From Calendula officinalis (lineage: Eukaryota > Streptophyta > Magnoliopsida > Asterales > Asteraceae), in NCBI GenBank assembly GCA_963853835.1, contig OY970822.1, positions 23,779,058-23,843,057 of the forward strand: DNA of 64,000 bases, in the 5' to 3' direction. Below the pieces are notes generated by a model. It did not search any database and was not told the DNA's origin. It saw nothing but the letters and a program-made list of their open reading frames with translations. Below are positions 11,421-21,849 of the stretch, one piece after another. Every line of letters begins with the position of its first letter. The stretch's first letter is position 1. Position numbers and translations under genes: made by a program.

Positions 11421-11732
11421 CCCGAAAAGTACTTGAGTAGAATAAACATACTAGACTTTATTACTAACTTAGAAATGTACAATTAGATTGTACAAAGTTG
11501 TAATAAGTTATAAGTCTAAAGATTCTACGACCCCTAGGAATCGTGTCAAGTCTTGATACGATCGGTAAGGATGTTACCTACCAGAAATAGCATGTCTCGT
11601 CGGGAAGTGCCCAAACCTTGCGGCGAGAATGTGATATATGGATCCTAGGCCTAAAATATTAATTATGGGTTTATAATATATTTTAGAGAATGTTTATTGA
11701 TGATTACTAATTAAACTGGGTTTGATTTGTAG

Positions 11733-12743
11733 ATGGAAGCAACAAACGCAATCGCGACAACAAGTACCAACAATCTCTCACTTCGCTCAATCCTCGAAAA
11801 GGACAAGTTGACCGGGTCAAACTTTTTCAACTGGGAGCGCAATCTTCGTATTGTGCTCAGGCATGAGAGAAAGTGGTATGTCTTGGAGAGAGCAGTACAA
11901 AACACCCATGCTGTTAATGCCAGAGCTGAAACGAGGCAAGCTTATGATAAGCATGTTAGTGATGCACTCGATGTGAGCTGTCTGATGCTCGCCACTATAA
12001 GTCCTGAGTTACAAGCGGGACTTATGGATGTGCCTGCATTTGAGATGATCCAGCAACTTAGGGATTCATTTCAAGAGCAAGCTCGCATTGAGAGGTTTGA
12101 CATCAATCGAGCCTTTAACTCTTGCAAGATGGTCAAAGGAACGCCGGTGAGTGCCCACGTCATGAAAATGAAGGGACACATGGATCACCTCGCCAGACTT
12201 GGTCACCCCATACCGTTGCAAATGGCAACAGATACTATACTCAACTCGTTGTCTGATGACTACAAGTCTTTTGTGGTCAACTACAACATGCATAATATGG
12301 AGAAATCCATTGCTGAGCTACATTCCATGCTCAAGACAGCTGAGTTGAGTTTGGGGACCAAATCTAAGGACGTTCTCTTGATTGGTAATAGCGGTGGCGG
12401 TGGGAAGAAGAGAAAAGGGCATGGTGGTAAAGGAAAGGGTAAAACCTATCCTAACCAAGGAGTGCCAAATGGTAAAGGTGTCAAACAAAAGGTCAAGAAG
12501 GTTAAGTCTAACACTGCGAGGACCGAGAACCTGTGCTTCAAGTGTGGTGAGGCTGGGCATTGGAAAAGGAATTGTCCAAAGGGTGCAAGTGGTAGTGGAG
12601 GAAACACAAGTTCCTCAGGTAACACAACCACACTTCTTAATCACTTTAAGATACTTGTAAAATACGTTACGAGTAATCTAACTTTTGCAATCGTTTATTG
12701 CAGGAGGAGATGGAAAGTGATGATGACCGGCATGAGATGGTGA
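11733..12743 (+). CDS. Ty1/Copia-type Gag polyprotein (gag only)
   Basis: A 336-residue frame with the features of a Copia Gag. The N-terminal part has the 'L.GSNFF.WERNLRIVL' pattern (residues about 26-42) and the long helical domain of the UBN2/gag-polypeptide group (about 60-210). A glycine- and lysine-rich linker follows, then one CCHC zinc knuckle, C268-X2-C271-X4-H276-X4-C281. Gag forms the virus-like particle and the knuckle binds the element's RNA. The last 50 residues look unlike Gag: a GT donor at about 12,618 and a TTGCAG acceptor at about 12,703 suggest that a short intron has been read through. No protease, integrase, reverse transcriptase or RNase H follows, so the element resembles the TR-GAG class (LTR elements keeping only gag). 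The start follows a likely 3' splice site. Confidence 0.85.
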   Translation: MEATNAIATTSTNNLSLRSILEKDKLTGSNFFNWERNLRIVLRHERKWYVLERAVQNTHAVNARAETRQAYDKHVSDALDVSCLMLATISPELQAGLMDVPAFEMIQQLRDSFQEQARIERFDINRAFNSCKMVKGTPVSAHVMKMKGHMDHLARLGHPIPLQMATDTILNSLSDDYKSFVVNYNMHNMEKSIAELHSMLKTAELSLGTKSKDVLLIGNSGGGGKKRKGHGGKGKGKTYPNQGVPNGKGVKQKVKKVKSNTARTENLCFKCGEAGHWKRNCPKGASGSGGNTSSSGNTTTLLNHFKILVKYVTSNLTFAIVYCRRRWKVMMTGMRW

Positions 12744-14618
12744 TGATCCCACGAGCACCAAGTTTTATAATTCAGTATTTTGTGGATTCGTTTTAAACAA
12801 TTTTACTTTATTGTTTTGGATAATTTTATTTTTGTTAAAACAAGTTTTATTTTGGTTTTAATTAAATTTCGAATCCATGGTTGAATTATATTGTGTGCAT
12901 GTGTGATAATTACACTAGTCAAGGTTTATGACTAGATTGTAAGTCAAGTTTTGATTTACTTATATTTCATGTTTATATGTATTTGTTTGATTGCTGTATT
13001 AATAATGTCTTGATGGCTCAAGGTATTTAGATGCTAGTAATTAGAAAGTTTTTCTAATGAAAGTATTTAAGAGTTTTATGGAAGCATAAGGTTCAAAAGT
13101 TATTGAACTTAGTTGAAACATCTTAAGTAATAGTCATTACTTATGATAGAAAGTTTTAAAGTATTAGTATTAATATAGTATGATTGTATTGGATATAACC
13201 AAGATAGACGTTAAGAGTGTTATTACAAGTCTTTTATACTTGTAGTAAAGGATTTAAAGAAGTCATAATTCCCTAAATAGGAATAATTGGATATTCGTAT
13301 AATCCAAGAAAAATGACTTAGACATTAAATGACTCTTAAAAGGGACAAAACTATATTAAAGTATTAATGAATTAAAAGGTATTATTGCAAGTCTTTTATA
13401 CTTGTAATAAATACAATATTTAATCAAGTCATAATTCCCTAATAGGAATAATGGATATTTGAGAAATCCAAGTAATGACTTTGGCATTAAATAAGATTCT
13501 TAAAAGAATACTAATGTGTTTAAGAATTGATAGTAGTGTTTCATACTTGTTAGATACAGTGATCAATAAAGATCATAATTCCCTAAACAGGAATAGTGGA
13601 TATTCGCAAATCCAAAGGATGATCTTAATTATTGATAGAATTCTTAAAAGATTAAACTACAAGTTATTGACAAGGTCAAAGTAGTAGTTTAAGAGATGCT
13701 CAAATTCCATTAAAGTAAGTGGGAGCTAAGACTAATGTAATTCACTAAAGATGTTGATGAATTCAGTAAGTTAGTAAGACATTAACAACAAAGTTTTACC
13801 AAGCCGTTAGCCAAAGAGTTAAGAGAAATAATAAATGATCGTTAATTAGATTATTGCAAACCTAATAGCGTGATCACAAGTCTTGTGATTAATTATTGCA
13901 TATCTAATAGGTTGTTAACACTTCAGTGGATAACACAATCATTTAAGGAAATTTCTTTAACTAGTAAGAATATCTGCAAATCAAGTAACTAAAAGAGGCT
14001 TTAGTTGCAAGGATAATTTTATGAATTCAAGAAACTAAGGAGTTAATTTCCAATCCTCCTATGTTTACCGAATTGCATAAAAGCAAGACTAGAATATGTT
14101 CTAGATTGTTGCAAGAACAATATCTAGCAAAGGCAAAAGTAGTAGTATTCCTAAATACTCGTCTTATGTCTTTAGTTTAATAGAAATGATTGGTTTAGTG
14201 ATAAAGTTACAATTAAGGTTGTAAGGATCATTAAGTAATCAACACGAACGAAAGGAATAAGTAATGATCCAGTAATAATTCAGTATCTATGTCCAGTGAG
14301 GAATAGTACATGAGTTAGTATCATTTTTATTCAGACTTTGTATGTTTTACATCATCCATGAATAAAAGTCTATTTATTCAAAAAGATATAAATCCGTGAC
14401 TACTCGTCTTGGTGGGAACCTTGATGGGACGTTAACGTCATCGCGATATTTGGTGGTAGATTCGAAGTTCTTCGAAGATAGCTACACAAGTTTTGTGTAA
14501 ACCAAATATCGGTGATATTCTGTTGGAGGCTCAACGAATATTGGATTGACCACCGTGACAATACTTCGTGGTTGAAAAGTTCAAAAGTATTGTTCACTAG
14601 GATTGTCCTTAAGCCTGA
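12744..14618 (+). other. Non-coding interior right of gag
   Basis: Where a Copia element would carry pol there is AT-rich sequence without a useful frame. It holds the three structured repeats described at 13,205-13,640. It ends at the target site GGTAT of the nested LARD element and resumes at 24,839. Confidence 0.5.
13205..13640 (+). repeat. Three imperfect ~150 bp repeats with paired hairpins
   Basis: Three copies, each with ATTCCCTAA(A)NAGGAAT (13,268-13,284; 13,434-13,449; 13,578-13,594) and then TGGAT...ATCCA (about 13,288-13,305; 13,452-13,470; 13,597-13,614). Both motifs can fold into short stems. Stem bases stay constant and loop bases vary between copies. Copies 1 and 2 also share CAAGTCTTTTATACTTGTA just upstream. 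Confidence 0.6.
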
Positions 14619-14623
14619 GGTAT

Positions 14624-17607
14624 TGTAACGCCCCAAATTTTCATGAATTAAATATTAATTTAAATTTATTTAATTACGTTTATTTATTATAAAACCTTAT
14701 TGTATTATTTATTTGACGAAATAAATATGCGACGTATTATTTATATATTTTTGTGATCTCTATTATGTGACGTTTCGTTTGTTCAAGCTATTTAATTACC
14801 GCGACGTCTAAATTCTCGAATCCTTATATATCTAGAATTGTCTAGTACTATGTCGGGGTGAGGTCGGCCGTAGGCCAAGGCCGAACTCGGATTATTAAGA
14901 TTTCGCGAGCGATCTCTATTTAGGCACTGGAGCCTTTTTGTTTGTCGATTCATCTAAGTATTTTGCCGAGTCCCTGATCTCCACTCGACCCAAATGCCTT
15001 AAACCCAATCGTTTTTATTTCCAGCTTCCGAGTACAGCTTGCAAAGTCTTGAGTCCAATTAAGTGATTAAAAGTGATGGGCTCGATGGAAACAATTAGAA
15101 GTCGGGCTTGGGCCTTGTAATTCTTTAACCCTTAAACTAAAACCCTTCTCTACTATTTTTGGTCAAAGAATGTGCGCAGCCGTCGTTATTCATTTTTCCG
15201 TTTATCCTCTCATTGCCGTGGAGGTCGTCTAGCGGTGGAGGAGCTTGCACCAACACTAATTAATTTCCAGGGAAGGTCTTGGGTTGATGAGGCGGCAAGG
15301 TGATTAGAGTGGGGCACGTGCATACTTTGAAGAATGGAGTTGGTGACACATTGCAAGAGGGCACGTGGTGACTGAGTTTAGCCACCGAATTATTGTTGCA
15401 AGTTGTTGTAATTAAGGTTTCAATCATTTAATTAAGTCCTTAAAAGTGGTATACGTGATCGTCGGCGAGGCAAACCAAGGGAATCGAGCAAGATACGTGT
15501 TTGGGCAGTGACATGGTTAAGGCTTTCGAGTGTCCGTGTTTTCTTGCTTAGTTGGTTCAGAAGGGGAGCGTTCCTGATCGTGTCCTCGATCCATTGTCGA
15601 GCCGTGGATAATCATTGCCGGACCAAGATCGCAAACTGTCCGGTAGTTTCTTTATACGTGTGCTAATCTATTTTGATCCTTAGTATAGAGTCGTTAATTT
15701 GATTGTCTACTGATCCGTTCCGTATAGGGTGGATACTAGGGCTGCGGGTTTGATAATCTAGTTCCGAGCCCAAGTTGGACCCGTTCCGGTTCCTTAAATT
15801 GTTGTTGTTGATATGTTGTCTTTACTAGCCGGTCACCGTCCCGAGCCGCTAGATCGTCCTAGATGCCCCTCGAGTTGTGAACTGTTGTGTAGTAGGTAAA
15901 TAGGGGGTGAACCGGGCAATCGAGGTCCAACCTCGGGCTGTCCCGGTGGCTTGGGTTATCATGATAGTTTTATTAAGGCGGAAACTTGTAATCGAAGGAG
16001 AAACCGAACCCGTAGGGTTCTCGGTTTCCCAATCAAGAACTTTTACCATCTAGTTTTATAGAAATATATAGGATTCAAGTAAATAATATTTTTCAGCTGT
16101 CGGGTAATAAATTTTAAGTGCTCGGGTTCTTCGGTTACGGGTCGGGTTGCTAAAACGAGTTTTCTTTTAAGCTAAACATTTTTGGCAGAATCTGCCCTCT
16201 TGTTCACTACTGTTTTCGACCCGTTTAGATTAACCTTTTTTGGTTTTTGGCCCGTGCTGGGACTTTGGTTTTTGAGTTAGCTTTCCAACGCCGCAACCCG
16301 CTCGTTAATCCGAATTACGGTTTAAAAGTTATAGTCGATTTAGTATGCTGCTGTTAGGAAAATGACCTGTGCGACATGCCTGTCTTGCAACACTGTTTTG
16401 AGACACTTAGAGTCTGTTTTAGCCAGTGACCGTCTCACAGAGATATGTAGTTCTGGTTGTCTACTTTTCCTGGTAAAAATATGGGATAAATCTACTGCAC
16501 AGTTTAAGAGTTATAGCAGTTTCCGTGAGACCGACGGGTGCTGCCAGTTTTCTAAATTGAGTCCTTAGAACGGATTGTAATTTGGGTTTCATTTTTATGC
16601 TTTTAGGATCATCTAGGAATAACCGAGCAGCGCCTTAGAGTATTGAGGATCCTTTGGAGCTTACGTTTCTCGAGGTGAGTATTCTCACCGTGTATTCAGT
16701 TTTAACGTTATACATGCATGACTTATGTGTTACATTTCTTGCACCATAATTGTTATCTGAGCTTGAGCTGTTATCTGAGTTTGATCCGCTATCTGAGTTT
16801 AATTTGTTATCCGAGTTTGACATGCTATCTGAGTATCTGAGCAGCTGTTGATTTATTTTAATCTGAGACATTGTGCCTGGGTAACCGAGCTCGGCACAGG
16901 GTCATTCTGTGCTACTACTTGCTAGGGCATCTGAGATAATTATGTTAAAGAAATAATAAAACATAATAACACACATCTGAGTTTTGGGATCACCTCCCGT
17001 CTGAGTTTTTGGAATTATTCCCGTCTGAGTTTTTGGGATTATTCCCGTCTGAGTTTTTGGGATTATTCCAGTCTGAGTTTTGGGATCACTCCCGTCTGAG
17101 TTTTGGCTTACGCCTATCTGAGGTGTGAGGAGGGGCGAGGTTGATCTCTCGTCCCAAATCACACAAGCGCGCTATATAAATTAAAATCTGAGTAACAAAA
17201 TCCGAGAAATAAATCTGAGTAATAAAATCCGAGAAATAAATCTGAGTAATTAATCGAGTAGATTCTGAGTAGGAGTACACCGATGTGCCCTCATGTGTTG
17301 TATGTTATGATTGTATGCATTTTGAGATATTCACTCAGCTTCTCCAGCTGACCCCTATTTTCCCCCACATTGTTTCAGGTACCAGCAGAGGAAAGGAGAA
17401 GGTGGACGGTTGACCGTTGTATCTTTCATTACCGATGTGGACGGCATTTAATATTTTAAAAACACTTAATTTAACTATTTCCGCATTAAATATATTTTTA
17501 AATGAAAATACTATTATTGGGATTTAATTATTCGAGTTATTGGGACCTTTTGATTAAAAGTTTGTTTTCAAAAATTTTGAAAATCTTGTAAATTTTAGGG
17601 TGTTACA
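14624..17607 (+). repeat. 5' LTR of the LARD-like element
   Basis: Starts TGTAACGCCCCAAATTTTC and ends GGGTGTTACA. The right third is filled with TCTGAGT motifs, including the minisatellite at 16,976-17,105. Short frames of 60-90 residues recur identically in the other LTR and have no recognisable product. Confidence 0.9.
16976..17105 (+). repeat. ~24 bp minisatellite in the LTR
   Basis: Six imperfect copies of a unit close to CTGAGTTTTTGGGATTATTC plus CCGT stand head to tail. The same array recurs at 24,202-24,331 in the 3' LTR. Looser TATCTGAG arrays flank it (about 16,750-16,845 and 17,187-17,265). Confidence 0.85.
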
Positions 17608-17610
17608 AGT

Positions 17611-17622
17611 TGGTATCAGAGC
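17611..17622 (+). other. Primer binding site of the LARD-like element
   Basis: TGGTATCAGAGC, three bases after the 5' LTR end, is complementary to the 3' end of initiator-Met tRNA. Confidence 0.88.
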
Positions 17623-20600
17623 TCTGACTTGAGGGATTTGGGTTCGCAAGGGGCGAATTCAAACTCAAGTTTGAGTATCGAGTTTTTCAAACGAGAAAAG
17701 AGTCAAATATTTTTCTGAGAAAAAGTTTTCACATCGAACATACAGCATGTCACGTCGACCTCTCGCTTCCTACTGCCGGTAATATTTAAGAGTATTATTT
17801 AATTGAGATTTTGCTATATTCTGAGTATAGTCGAGTAGCATATTCTGAGAATTTTCGGTTTATATCCTGAGAGAATTACTTGTGATTGTATGGCTAAACA
17901 TATATGTATATAGATATACTATTATGAGATTCCATAATTTTGTGAATAATTTAGAGCTTAATTTGAGCATAACTTCGATTTTTATTCTTAGAGTTCTATA
18001 TTTATATATATGAAAAATATATGCTAGAGAAATGTGAAATTATAAATACTAATGGGAAAATAATAAAAGTTTCAATTTAGAGGAACACCTAATAGAGTTG
18101 AGGTGAAATTTTATAAATTCTGAGAAATTCGAACCAAAAGTGTAATAAGGGGATATTAATTTATTATATAAGATCCATAAGCTGTGTAATGAGAAATGAG
18201 GAAATTATTAACATTAAAGAGGAGTACTTAATATTCGTATTGGGAGCATATAAAATCTTTCATATGGGAGAAAACACTTAATAGACTGAGTCAATTAAAA
18301 CGAGTAAATCAGAGATTAGTAAGTCAAATTGATTGAGAATATTTTTAAGAAGATTTACCAAGTTGAGTAAAAGAAAGAATTATTAAGTCAATAAAATGGG
18401 AACTAATTACATTTAGCTAACGAGAATTATTAGCAGGATCTAAAAGAGAATTATTGATCAGGGTTAAAAGAGAAGTTATCTAAATGAGAAATTTAAAATT
18501 TTCGTGAATACAACGAATCACGAGATATAATAGTAAGCAGATTCCATATTAAAGTCAGCAAGTTAGTATTTAATTAAGAATCATTAAATTGAGATAAAAT
18601 GGGAAAAACATTTCGAGTAAGTAGGTTAAATTGCCGAGTGCAAAACTAAATGTGGATGACAAGTTAAGTGACAGATTAATGAGTTCACACTGATAGCTTA
18701 AAATAAACTATGTAAGTTTAATAGACTAATTAATTGAGAAATTGCTGAGTCAAATTAATCAGATATTATTGAAGCTCATCTTAAAGAGTAATTATATAAG
18801 AGGATTAAGAGGAAGCTAACGTCATCAATTTGATGATGATTTATTTAAAAAAACGAGCTAAAAGAGCGATAAATTGAATCAAATTAAACGAGGAACGCAA
18901 TAACTGAGAACTCTGATCAAAAAGATATTAATCGACATGCTCACAAATTACAATAAATTTAATATAACTGTGAAGAGGATATAAGTTATATTTATAAGGG
19001 ATGATAAATGGCATATCCAGATGAAAAGTTTAAAAGGAGATTTGTATTGTGAAAATAACTAAGTGGAAATATTTCTATGAATCTGAGTATCCGAGTATCG
19101 CGTACGAGACTAAATGTACGCATGATTTGCTGAGAAATGGTTATGAGATTTTAAGTATGCACTGTTGAGTGCATATCTGTATTTATCAGATATTGAAAAT
19201 AAACTTCCTTTCTCCTGAGTGTGATTAAAATTCCTTTCTTCTGAGTGTGATTTGTTGGTGGGTTTATATGTGGGAAGTTGTAAACTTTGGGATTGACTCG
19301 TGACCAAACAGAAGGAGGTGTCGAAAGTAATAGAGGGCCCCTATTATCGTACACACCGAACTTTTGGTTGGTTAGGGGGAAATTTTGAAGGGAACAATGG
19401 ACCAATGCTTGTTATTGTGAATTTAGTATGTGTATCCTAATTGTTTGTGTGACTTCATACTTGCTTGTTTATTTTGGTAGACAATAATAGTTCCAAACTC
19501 GAGGACGAGTTTTTCTCCAAGTGGAGTTGAGTAGGGGTAAAAAGGAAAAATTGTCAAGAAATAATTATCATCAATTATTATTTATAAATATTATGAGCAT
19601 GATGCTTATGCAGAGAGATTTTGTTGGTATGAATTTAAAGTGCGAAATCTAGATACATATAATTGATCAAATAAATTATAAGAGTAACTATCAAATCAAG
19701 CAGTTGAGAATAATTAAATTTATTCTATGGATAATTATAGAGTTTACAACAAAATGATAGATCGGGCTTACTGGAGAAATTAACAAATCAAGTTAATTGG
19801 GTCGAATGAATATCGTGCAAAAGGGAAGTAGTAATACTACAATTATATACAAAATAAGACAGTATACTTATTCTTGGGTGGTTATAAATGTGATAAGGAG
19901 AAATCATTAAATTAGAGTGATGAGAACTTATTAATGAGTCGAATATGAGAAAACTGCTACCATGAAATTTTGTGGAAAATGAGTTAAAATGAGACCGGTA
20001 ATTTGCTGGTAATGAGTTATTATTAAAACGAGCTAAATGATAAAAGTTTATTTTGAGTAATTATGGAGTAATTTTGAGTTATAAGAAATTTACAAATCAA
20101 GTTACTTAAGCAAATTAATAAAGTGAGTCAAAAAGCGAAAAGTATTAAATTAACGGGAAGTTCTATTCAAATTTTTGAAGTATTATAAAGTGTTATGAGT
20201 TTTGAGGTATTATAAAATTATATGAGAAAACTCTATTTATGAATAATTATTAAGCTGGAGATGAGAACAACTATTCAATAAATTTATATTGAACGTAGGA
20301 GAAATTTCGAAAAGACGAGAATGTACTGAATTGATGAACCATGAGTAAACCGTAAATTTTAGAATGAAGTGTAACTGCGAATTGAGTAACGAGAAATCAT
20401 TATAAATAGGAGTATGAAATTTTTATTGGAATTTTTATCAAGAGACATTTTAAATTGTGTAAAATCAGTGAAACACAGTATTAATGATCGTTAAACTTCG
20501 ATGAAGGAGAAATCATCTATTAAATTATGATCGCGAAACCACTAAATGTAGTCGAATGAGAACATGTTAAAGAGAGTGAAATGACAAGATTGTTAATTTA

Positions 20601-21849
20601 TGCTAATTAGAGAGTTATCAAAATGAATAATATCCAAACCTTATGGAGTGAAGTAACGATAAATAGTTAAAGAAGAGTTATTTTGAGAATCAATAACACG
20701 GTTGAGAGAGAGTATATCATTCCAAGTATTATAAGCTGGTAAATTGGATCACGCGAGTAGTAATTAGAATGGGTAAAAATGTGATTTATACCTAATGCTA
20801 TTACTTGTAAATATTATTACCTTATGAGTTGTTACTGAGTTAGAGTTTTGGGTTTGCTTCTGAGTTAAGATTTATGAGTTTGCTCCTGAGTTATACATTT
20901 TCGAGTTATACTCCTGAGATATGTTTTTGAGTTTATTTCTGAGTGGGACTTCTGAGTTATATTTCCAGATCATATTTTGGAGTTATATACCTGAGTATAT
21001 GAGAATTCTGTGTGATATGTATATTCCTTGTGATTTATGTGCATGGTTTTTATATTAATTGATAATGGTGTAAACCGCTAGATTATTTATTATGCTGTTA
21101 ACAAACTGTTGACCCATAGAGTAGAGGACCTTCCGAGTCATTTAGGTAGAAAATTGTCGATAATGAAATTTTTACCTGTTGCTAAAATGTGTAAGTGGTC
21201 ATTTGATGGAGTTGTGCGGGAAGAAAATTTTCCATAAAAACTTGTTATCGTCATGAGAGATCCGAGTGTGATTGTGCAAATGGTTTGGATGACCTGGTAC
21301 TACGCTGAGCATCTGGTATCGTCAACAAATCAATAGTAAATTTCCAAGTGGAGTTGAATCGGTGATTCAACGCGATGTTAATCGCTGAGTGCAACAACTG
21401 TATCCGAATGCGAGAGCAAGAAGACGCCTTCAGTAGAGTATCGTGGTGTATTTTATGCTCATTATCAACATTTTCTTTCCATACTGAGATCCATAGTGAG
21501 CATCCTGACCTTATTTCTTTTAGCCTTATCGTTTTGCGCCACTAGAGGCGGATAATTGTATGATCACTTACGTGATCTGGAGTTCATTTCCTATTAAGTA
21601 AATTCACCATGAAGAGCTTCTTTCTATTCATAACTTTATCGTTTTTATTCTTCTTTTCCATTTGAGTATGCATGTCGTAGGTCACCCTGATGAATTTCCT
21701 TTTCATTCGTAACCTTATCATGTTGTTTTCTTTCCCCATTTGAAGACGTGTGTCGTTGACAAGTCTGAGTCTGAAACGCGAGATTACTACCCTGAGCTTT
21801 TTCCGAGCGATGCCTTCGGGGACGAAGTCTATTTCAAGTGGAGTTGAGT
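17623..21849 (+). other. Non-coding interior of the LARD-like element
   Basis: AT-rich, with GAG/TGAGT-rich words throughout and no protein-coding frame of note. CCAAGTGGAGTTGA or close variants occur three times (about 19,518, 21,341 and 21,835). The first follows CTCGAGGACGAGTTTTTCTC, which looks like the end of a Gypsy polyprotein; the last is the probable polypurine primer. A run of C/TCTGAGTT words lies at 20,820-21,000. Confidence 0.6.

Larger units (their letters stand above)
9391..11732 (+). other. AT-rich leader before the Copia-type gag
   Basis: No coding frame is seen. The stretch includes a duplicated GATCAAAAGGATTCTTTCCT (about 9390 and 9480), a pure (TA)n tract, and a pair of hairpin repeats near 11,340-11,420. 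The pyrimidine-rich TTTGATTTGTAG just before the gag ATG looks like a 3' splice site, so the leader may contain an intron. Confidence 0.4.

Noticed and set aside
15849..17280. Several 60-90 residue frames repeated at 23,075-24,506
   Set aside because: They are shadows in the two LTRs of the LARD-like element, partly translating its minisatellite.
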